Shown here piece after piece: positions 58,796 through 64,000 of a DNA stretch of 64,000 bases; within the stretch, counting starts at the first letter, position 1; each line of letters opens with the position of its first letter. Made by a program: the position numbers and the translations under genes. The notes under the pieces are model-generated. The model did no database searches and was not told where the DNA came from. It saw only the letters and a list, made by a program, of their open reading frames with translations. Source of the DNA: Burkholderiales bacterium (GTDB lineage Bacteria; Pseudomonadota; Gammaproteobacteria; Burkholderiales; SG8-41); the NCBI GenBank assembly GCA_019744975.1, contig JAIETP010000003.1:124001-188000 (forward strand), in the 5' to 3' direction.

Positions 58796-59557
58796 CTAGG
58801 CGGCGGCGGTGCGCCTCGAAGCAAGGGCAGCCGTCGCCGACTGCAAACGATCATAAACTTCGCCGAGCAGGATCACTGCGGGCCCGGTAAACCCGAAACT
58901 TGCGGTGGTGCCAAGTTCAGACAGCCGCAAGGCCACACTGCGCTGGTTGGGGAGTGACGCATTTTCAAGCACCACCACCGGCAGATCGGGACTGGCGCCA
59001 CGATCCATCAGCGTTGCAGCAATCTGCGCCGCTTCACCGACGCCCATGTAGATCGCACAGGTATCCGCCGCCAGCGCACTGCGCGCCCAGTCGTGCGGGT
59101 CTTCGCCCTTGCCGGTACGCGGGGTGATGAAGCTGACATTGCGGCTCATGCCGCGGCGGGTCAGCGAAATACCTAGGGTCGCGCTCGCTGCCAGTGCCGC
59201 GGTAATGCCCGGCACCACGGCATATTCGATGCCAGCCTCTTGCAGCGCATCGATTTCCTCCTGCGCCCGCCCGAACAGCATCGGGTCGCCACCCTTGAGT
59301 CGGACAACAATGGCGTAACGCTGTGCCGCATCAACCAGCCGTTTATTGATAAAACGTTGCGCCGTGGAATGCCGTCCGCAGCGTTTGCCCACGGCAATCT
59401 TTTCAGCCTTTTCCGCCAGTGCCAGCGTATCAGGATGCACCAGTGCATCGTGAAACACGATGTCGGCGCGGCGCAGCAGATCAGCTGCGCGCAGTGTCAG
59501 CAGGTCCGGCGCGCCGGGCCCTGCACCCACCAGATAGACCGTGCCCACGGCAGTCAT
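58796..59557 (-). CDS. cobA: Uroporphyrinogen-III C-methyltransferase (SUMT)
   Basis: A 253-residue SAM enzyme that makes precorrin-2 for siroheme. Signatures are VYLVGAGPGAPDLLTLRAA, VRLKGGDPMLFGRAQEE, VVPGITAALAASATLGISLTRRG, CAIYMGVGEAAQIA and PVVVLENASLPNQRS. Start at ATG 59557 is 4 bp after the DUF934 stop. The operon order sulfite reductase, DUF934, cobA means siroheme supply for the reductase. The precorrin-2 dehydrogenase/ferrochelatase half (CysG N-terminus) is not fused and not present here. Confidence 0.93.
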   Translation of the reverse strand: MTAVGTVYLVGAGPGAPDLLTLRAADLLRRADIVFHDALVHPDTLALAEKAEKIAVGKRCGRHSTAQRFINKRLVDAAQRYAIVVRLKGGDPMLFGRAQEEIDALQEAGIEYAVVPGITAALAASATLGISLTRRGMSRNVSFITPRTGKGEDPHDWARSALAADTCAIYMGVGEAAQIAATLMDRGASPDLPVVVLENASLPNQRSVALRLSELGTTASFGFTGPAVILLGEVYDRLQSATAALASRRTAAA

Positions 59558-59561
59558 GGCG

Positions 59562-60077
59562 TCAGGCCGTTTCCGCTGCACGACGGCGGAACAGCGGCAC
59601 CGGTCGATCGACCGAAGTCTGGTAAGCCTCGGTGAAATCGTTAAAAGCAGATAACGCAGCCTTGGCATTGAGGCTGTCGTTCAGCACAAAGGCGTCGAAG
59701 CCGCAGCGCGACAGGTAATACAACTGGTCGCGCTGGATGTCGCCGATGGCGCGCAATTCACCCTTCCAGCCATAACGTTCACGCAACAGACGCGCCGTCG
59801 AATAACCGCGGCCGTCGGTGAATTGCGGAAAATGGACCGCGATCAGGCTGAGCGCCTCCAGGCTGTCCGCGACCAGTGCCGGATCCTCCGCGCTGTCGAG
59901 CCACAGGCCAAGCCGACCGCTACGCGCCAGCAGTTCACCCGCCATGGCCTGCCACAAGGGCAGCGGCACGATGATGTCGCCAGTAGCGGGGACCGTCGGC
60001 AGGCTGCCGTCGGCCGCCCGGTCAAGCAGCTGCCAGCTGTCCGCTGCGATTTTCGCGTTTTTGATCAGCGTTGCCAT
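59562..60077 (-). CDS. DUF934 family protein of the assimilatory sulfite reduction operon
   Basis: A 171-residue cytosolic protein with the DUF934 pattern: MATLIKNAKIAADSWQLLD, then IIVPLPLWQA, AVHFPQFTDGRGYSTARLLRERYGW, LRAIGDIQRDQLYYLSRCGFDAFVL. It is nearly always found between the siroheme reductase and cysH or cobA/cysG in betaproteobacteria; a role in electron delivery or maturation is suspected but not shown. The start at 60077, with GGAGCACG upstream, lies 56 nt inside the reductase gene, an unusually long overlap. Confidence 0.88.
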   Translation of the reverse strand: MATLIKNAKIAADSWQLLDRAADGSLPTVPATGDIIVPLPLWQAMAGELLARSGRLGLWLDSAEDPALVADSLEALSLIAVHFPQFTDGRGYSTARLLRERYGWKGELRAIGDIQRDQLYYLSRCGFDAFVLNDSLNAKAALSAFNDFTEAYQTSVDRPVPLFRRRAAETA

Positions 60078-61722
60078 ACACGTGCTCCTTGAAAGGCGCG
60101 ATTCCCAGGCGCCGCACGACATCAACGAAGCGTTCGGTTTCACTGTCGCGGCGCGCGAGATAGGTTTGAATCAGTTTTTCAATCACATCCGGTACTTCGT
60201 CCTGTGCGAACGACGGGCCGATGACCTTGCCCAGCGCCGCTGCATTGCCCTGCGCGCCGCCGATGGAGATCTGGTAGAACTCGGCGCCCTGCTTGTCGAC
60301 ACCGAGGATGCCGATGTGACCGACATGGTGATGGCCGCAGGAATTCATGCAGCCGGAAATGTTGAGGTCGAGTTCACCGATGTCGTGCTGGTAGTCGAGG
60401 TCGTCGAAACGGCGCTGGATCGCCTCCGCCACCGGAATCGATTTGGCATTCGCCAGCGAGCAGAAATCGCCGCCGGGGCAGGCAATGATGTTGGTGATCA
60501 GGCCGATGTTCGGTGTGGCCAGGCCCAGCGCTTTGGCCTCCTGCCACAAGGCATGCAGATCAGACTGTTTCACGTCGGACAGGATCAGGTTCTGCTCATG
60601 CGACACCCGCAGTTCACCGAAGCTGTAACGGTCGGCGAGGTCGGCGACGGCGTCCATCTGATCCGCGGTCGCGTCGCCCGGCGCCACGCCGGTTTTTTTC
60701 AATGACAGCGTCACCGCGGCATAACCCGGCACCTTGTGCGGATGTACGTTGCGTCCCGCCCAGTTGGCAAAGCCGCGTTCGCGCGCCAGCGCCTGGGTGT
60801 ACTGCACGGACAATACGTCCAGGGTTTGATATTCCGGGCGCGTGAAACGCCGGGTGATGCGCGCCACTTCGGCGGCGGTCAGCGTAGACGGGCCATCCTT
60901 GAGATGCGCCCACTCGGCATCGACCTGCGCGCGGAACACGTCGGGGGTCAGCTCCTTGACCAGGATCTTGATGCGCGCCTTGTATTTGTTGTCGCGGCGA
61001 CCGTAACGATTGTAGACGCGCAGGATGGCGTCGAGATAACTCAATAAATGCGGCCAGGGCAGGAACTCGCGGATCACCGTGCCGATGATCGGCGTGCGGC
61101 CAAGGCCGCCGCCGACCAGCACGCGAAAGCCGGTTTCACCCTTGGCATTGCGCACTGCCTGCAGTCCGATGTCATGCACCTGGATCGCCGCACGATCCTG
61201 TTCCGCACCCGATACCGCGATCTTGAATTTGCGCGGCAGGTAGGCGAACTCCGGATGAAAGGTCGACCACTGGCGGATCAGTTCGCACCACACCAAGGGA
61301 TCAACGACCTCGTCGGGGGCCACGCCGGCAAAGTGGTCGGTGGTGGTATTGCGGATGCAGTTGCCGCTGGTCTGGATGGCATGCATCTGCACCGACGCCA
61401 GATGCGCGAGGATATCGGGCACGTCTTCCAGCTTGGGCCAGTTGAACTGGATGTTCTGCCGGGTGCTGAAATGACCGTAGCCGCGGTCCCATTTGCGCGC
61501 AATGTGAGCAAGTGCCCGCAATTGCCGGGAGGCCAGCAGGCCGTACGGGATGGCGACCCGAAGCATCGGTGCAAACCTTTGAATATAAAGGCCATTCTGC
61601 AAACGTAGCGGCCGGAAATTGTCTTCCGACAGCTCACCGGCGAGGAAACGCCGGGTCTGGTCGCGGAACTGCGCCACCCGTTCATCAACCAGCCGTTGAT
61701 CCACCGCGTCGTAGATATACAT
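60022..61722 (-). CDS. cysI: Siroheme iron-sulfur sulfite (or nitrite) reductase
   Basis: A 566-residue single-chain hemoprotein. It has two ferredoxin-reductase-like halves (YGLLASRQLRALAHIARKWDRGYGHFSTRQNIQF). The 4Fe-4S/siroheme Cys set is in ACPGGDFCSLANAKSIP and SGCMNSCGHHHVGHIG. Siroheme Arg/Lys are in TSGNCIRNTTTDHFAG. With DUF934 and cobA behind it and cysB divergent, sulfite is the more likely substrate than nitrite. The ATG at 61722 follows GAGGTG; a TTG further upstream is possible but weak. Products are sulfide for cysteine synthesis. CysH, CysD and CysN are not in the window. Confidence 0.9.
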   Translation of the reverse strand: MYIYDAVDQRLVDERVAQFRDQTRRFLAGELSEDNFRPLRLQNGLYIQRFAPMLRVAIPYGLLASRQLRALAHIARKWDRGYGHFSTRQNIQFNWPKLEDVPDILAHLASVQMHAIQTSGNCIRNTTTDHFAGVAPDEVVDPLVWCELIRQWSTFHPEFAYLPRKFKIAVSGAEQDRAAIQVHDIGLQAVRNAKGETGFRVLVGGGLGRTPIIGTVIREFLPWPHLLSYLDAILRVYNRYGRRDNKYKARIKILVKELTPDVFRAQVDAEWAHLKDGPSTLTAAEVARITRRFTRPEYQTLDVLSVQYTQALARERGFANWAGRNVHPHKVPGYAAVTLSLKKTGVAPGDATADQMDAVADLADRYSFGELRVSHEQNLILSDVKQSDLHALWQEAKALGLATPNIGLITNIIACPGGDFCSLANAKSIPVAEAIQRRFDDLDYQHDIGELDLNISGCMNSCGHHHVGHIGILGVDKQGAEFYQISIGGAQGNAAALGKVIGPSFAQDEVPDVIEKLIQTYLARRDSETERFVDVVRRLGIAPFKEHVYGNADQKRENRSGQLAAA

Positions 61723-61842
61723 CTGCAGCACCTCGAAATTCGATGCTGCGATAGTAATGACCCCCTTATATATCTTCAAAGAATATGTTATTTATTGCAC
61801 AGACCTATTTGTTATATAGATTGCAGAGCAAGGGATAAGCAC
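61723..61842. promoter_or_regulatory. Divergent cys control region
   Basis: This 120-bp AT-rich region lies between the sulfite reductase and cysB starts. It holds several TATATA-like runs (TTATATATCTTC near 61767, TTGTTATATAGATTGC near 61810) suited to -10 boxes and CysB half-sites. Exact operators cannot be fixed by eye. Confidence 0.45.
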
Positions 61843-62775
61843 TTGAATTTAAATCAATTACGTTATTTGCGCGAAGTCGCCCGCAACGGCCTGAAAGTGT
61901 CGGATGCCGCGGAAACGCTGTTTACCTCACAACCCGGCATCAGCAAACAGATCCGCCTGCTTGAGGAAGAACTCGGCGTGACCATCCTCGTCCGCAACGG
62001 CAAACGCATCACCGACATCACCGAGCCGGGCCGCATCGTGCTCGACATCGCCGAACGCATGCTGCGCGATGCCGACAACATGCGCTCGGTCGGGCGCGAG
62101 TTCAACGACGGCGGCCGCGGCACACTGGTCATCGCCACCACGCACACCCAGGCGCGTTATGCGCTGCCGCCGGTGGTCGCGCGCTTCACCCAGCGTTATC
62201 CGCAGGTCAGGCTGACGCTGCGCGAAGGCAGTCCGGAACACATCGCGACCCTGCTGCGCGACGGCGACGCCGATATCGGCATCGCCACCGAATCAGACGA
62301 AGCCTTCGCCGATCTGGTGACCCTGCCCTGCGCGCAATGGACACGCAGCGTGATCACGCCGCTGAAACATCCGCTGCTTGGCGCCGGGCCGTTGACGCTG
62401 GAAAAAATCGCCACCTACCCGCTGATCACCTATGACTTCGCGTTCACCGCCAATTCACCGATCAAGCGGGCGTTTGACGATGCCGGCATCCAGCCCAACA
62501 TCGTACTCACCGCGATTGCCGCCGACATCATCAAGGCTTACGTCGAAATGGGCATGGGCATCGGCATCCTCGCCAAGATGGCCTTCGATCCGGCGCGCGA
62601 CCATGGCATCCGGCTGATCAATGCCGACCACCTGTTCGCGGCCAGCACCACGCGCATCGCACTGCGGCGCAATGCCTGGCTGCGCGGCTACATCTACGAC
62701 TTCATCGAACTGTTCGCGCCGCGCCTCAAACACGATGTGGTCGAAGCCGCACTGAAGGAAACCGGCGTGTCCTGA
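61843..62775 (+). CDS. cysB: LysR-type regulator of cysteine biosynthesis, CysB-like
   Basis: A 310-residue LysR regulator. The HTH is LRYLREVARNGLKVSDAAETLFTSQPGISKQI, and the effector domain has ATTHTQARYALPPVV and PLITYDFAFTANSPI. The C-terminus is AADIIKAYVEMGMGIGILAKMAFD. These blocks match betaproteobacterial CysB. A TTG at 61843 is the start, with AGGGA at 8-nt spacing; no ATG is in frame nearby. It is divergent from sulfite reductase, its expected target, and upstream of a sulfur/selenium-type ABC receptor. N-acetylserine or O-acetylserine is the likely inducer, by family. Confidence 0.93.
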   Translation: MNLNQLRYLREVARNGLKVSDAAETLFTSQPGISKQIRLLEEELGVTILVRNGKRITDITEPGRIVLDIAERMLRDADNMRSVGREFNDGGRGTLVIATTHTQARYALPPVVARFTQRYPQVRLTLREGSPEHIATLLRDGDADIGIATESDEAFADLVTLPCAQWTRSVITPLKHPLLGAGPLTLEKIATYPLITYDFAFTANSPIKRAFDDAGIQPNIVLTAIAADIIKAYVEMGMGIGILAKMAFDPARDHGIRLINADHLFAASTTRIALRRNAWLRGYIYDFIELFAPRLKHDVVEAALKETGVS

Positions 62776-62836
62776 ACAAGGCAGGGGCCGCAGCAGTCCG
62801 GACTTTGCAATTGCAGCAGGCCTGCGGTAGCGTGTC

Positions 62837-62871
62837 GGCAGGCAGAACCTTTCTGCCTGCCATCCGTTTTT
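62837..62871 (+). terminator. Intrinsic terminator after cysB (or attenuator)
   Basis: GGCAGGCAGA, a five-base loop and TCTGCCTGCC form a perfect 10-bp stem, followed by ATCCG and five T. It lies 61 bp past the cysB stop and 27 bp before the small leader ORF, so it can end cysB transcripts or act as an attenuator. Confidence 0.75.
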
Positions 62872-62897
62872 CATGGCAAAAATTCAGAGGTGATCCC

Positions 62898-63008
62898 ATG
62901 GTCGACTTGAGCCCTTCCCGCAGCCGTCGCGTCGTGGTCGGTTATTCAGCCCAACTGCATGCCAGCCAGGCCATCACGTCAAAACGTCAATCCTGCACTT
63001 TCCGCTAA
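62898..63008 (+). CDS. Possible leader peptide upstream of the ABC receptor, 36 aa
   Basis: A short frame begins with ATG 62898, preceded by AGAGGTG at good spacing. It reads MVDLSPSRSRRVVVGYSAQL and ends ...KRQSCTFR. A single Cys codon lies four codons before the TAA. The stop is 16 nt before the start of the ABC receptor gene. An Arg-rich middle and late Cys in a cysB-linked context fit a cysteine-sensing leader peptide of the kind known upstream of sulfur genes in other phyla. There is no proof of translation. Confidence 0.5.
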   Translation: MVDLSPSRSRRVVVGYSAQLHASQAITSKRQSCTFR

Positions 63009-63024
63009 CCCGAAAGGAAACGTC

Positions 63025-63918
63025 ATGTTGTGCTCTTCCCCGTTTTCATGTCCCGCCATCGCTTCGCTGTTTCGCAACACCCTCGCCGCCCTCGGCTTCA
63101 CCGCACTGCTCGCCGCACCGGCTCTTGCCCAGCAGACGCTCAAGGTCACCACGATCCCCGAGGAAGCCGCCACCGAGCAGATCCGCAAGTTCGGTCCGCT
63201 GACCCGCTACCTCGAACGCACGGTCGGCATGAAAGTCGAATTCACCCCGGTCAGTGACTACCCCGCAGCCGTCGAAGCCCTGGTCAACAAGCAGGTTGAT
63301 CTGGTCTGGTTCGGCGGCTTCACGCACGTCCAGGCGCAACTCCGCTCCGGCGGCAAGATCGTGCCGATCGCCCAGCGCGAAGAAGACACCCAGTTCCGTT
63401 CGGTGTTCATCACCCTGGCGGACTCAGGCATCAAGACGCTGGCCGACCTCAAGGGCAAACAGGTGAGCTTCGGCTCGCAGTCGAGCACCTCGGGCCACCT
63501 GATGCCGCGCAGTTACCTGCTGCAGGCGAAGATCGACCCGGACAAGGATTTCAAACGCGTCGCCTACTCCGGCGCACATGACGCCACCATCGCCTCCGTC
63601 GTTGGCGGCCGCGTCGATGCTGCAGCACTCGACATCACGGTGTGGCGCAAGTTCGTCGACGAAAAAAAGGTTGATACGTCCAAAGTCAATGTGTTCTACA
63701 CCACCCCGCCGTATTTCAATTACAACTGGTCGGTGCATGCCGACATGCCGGCCGCACTGCGCGAACGACTCACCAAAGCGCTGCTCGACCTGTCGATGGC
63801 GACGCCGGAGGGCAAGGAAATCCTGACACTGAATCGCGCGACCAAATACATCGCGACCAAACCGGAAAACTACAAAGACCTTGAAACCGCGGGCCGCAGC
63901 GCAGGCCTGATCAAGTAA
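63025..63918 (+). CDS. ABC transporter substrate-binding protein, selenate/phosphonate type
   Basis: A 297-residue periplasmic receptor of the PhnD family. The leader (SLFRNTLAALGFTALLAAPALA) precedes QQTLKVTTIPEEAATEQIRK. Typical blocks are FTPVSDYPAAVEALVNKQVDLVWFGGFTHVQA, QREEDTQFRSVFITL and SFGSQSSTSGHLMPR. The WFGGFT motif and the N-terminal IPEEA match the receptors annotated as putative selenate transporters. AAAGGAAA supports ATG 63025. With CysB upstream and an ATPase start downstream (7 bp), the cargo is probably an oxyanion or sulfonate rather than phosphonate. Confidence 0.88.
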   Translation: MLCSSPFSCPAIASLFRNTLAALGFTALLAAPALAQQTLKVTTIPEEAATEQIRKFGPLTRYLERTVGMKVEFTPVSDYPAAVEALVNKQVDLVWFGGFTHVQAQLRSGGKIVPIAQREEDTQFRSVFITLADSGIKTLADLKGKQVSFGSQSSTSGHLMPRSYLLQAKIDPDKDFKRVAYSGAHDATIASVVGGRVDAAALDITVWRKFVDEKKVDTSKVNVFYTTPPYFNYNWSVHADMPAALRERLTKALLDLSMATPEGKEILTLNRATKYIATKPENYKDLETAGRSAGLIK

Positions 63919-63925
63919 CGACAAC

Positions 63926-64000
63926 ATGCGTATCACCCTCCAGGGACTGGCGGCGCGCCATCCGGCGGCCGCCGCCGCTAGCCCGCCGGCATTAAAACCG
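63926..64000 (+). CDS. ABC transporter ATP-binding protein, 5' end only
   Basis: An ATG 7 bp after the receptor stop opens a frame, MRITLQGLAARHPAAAAASP..., that continues to the right window edge. The first strand and Ala-rich turn are like those of PhnC-type ATPases, where Walker A comes about 15 residues later. Only 25 residues are visible, so the call rests on context. Confidence 0.6.
   Translation, partial: MRITLQGLAARHPAAAAASPPALKP

Noticed and set aside
1..64000. Prophage, integrative element or biosynthetic cluster
   Set aside because: No integrase, transposase, phage structural or NRPS/PKS gene was seen. Only the MITE and short repeats suggest mobility.

Overview
The window reads as chromosomal DNA of a GC-rich betaproteobacterium, most likely Burkholderiales or a close environmental relative. 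The evidence is ten Bug (TctC-type) solute-receptor genes in 30 kb, a CysB-type regulator beside a DUF934/sulfite reductase operon, a betaproteobacterial type IV minor pilin operon, and the ileS-lspA-ispH order. No phage, integrase or transposase gene is visible.

Region 1 (1-44505) is a catabolic accessory region. It holds the 5' part of a Cache-type sensor and an amidase, then a TPP enzyme. An operon follows with an ornithine cyclodeaminase homologue, a 3-hydroxyisobutyrate dehydrogenase homologue, a conserved unknown and a class III CoA transferase. After that come carbonic anhydrase, a D-tartrate dehydratase-like enolase, an Asp/Glu racemase homologue, glycerol kinase, an ACMSD-like amidohydrolase and two MmgE/PrpD proteins. 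Two SMP-30 lactonases, a Gfo/Idh/MocA dehydrogenase, an acyl-CoA ligase, a three-gene SsuABC-like importer and allophanate hydrolase are also present, with several hydrolases, an aldolase, an acyl-CoA dehydrogenase, an HtrA-like pseudoprotease and an SDR. The Bug genes are scattered among these enzymes with no TctA/TctB membrane genes, so each enzyme group probably has its own high-affinity periplasmic receptor for a carboxylate.

Region 2 (44506-64000) is more core-like. It holds tRNA-Thr(CGT) with a decayed tRNA-Thr beside it, an Irr-like Fur regulator, and pilE-fimT-pilV-pilW-pilX-pilY1 for type IV pilus assembly and adhesion. A TonB-C protein follows, then ispH, lspA, ileS and ribF. The last part is sulfur metabolism: sulfite reductase, DUF934 and cobA diverge from cysB. 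Downstream of cysB are a possible leader peptide and a selenate/phosphonate-type ABC receptor with the start of its ATPase.

The most unusual signals lie in the non-coding DNA. (1) A 17-nt AT-rich motif, AAGTATTTGWTTTTATT, occurs six times at gene ends, at gene starts, and once inside an enzyme gene. (2) Two arrays of 19-nt GC hairpins on a 33-nt pitch lie between convergent genes; the two arrays have different stem sequences. (3) A 229-bp MITE with CTAG target duplications contains two nested perfect hairpins. (4) A 144-bp imperfect palindrome fills one gene gap. Several short in-phase tandem duplications lie at gene edges.
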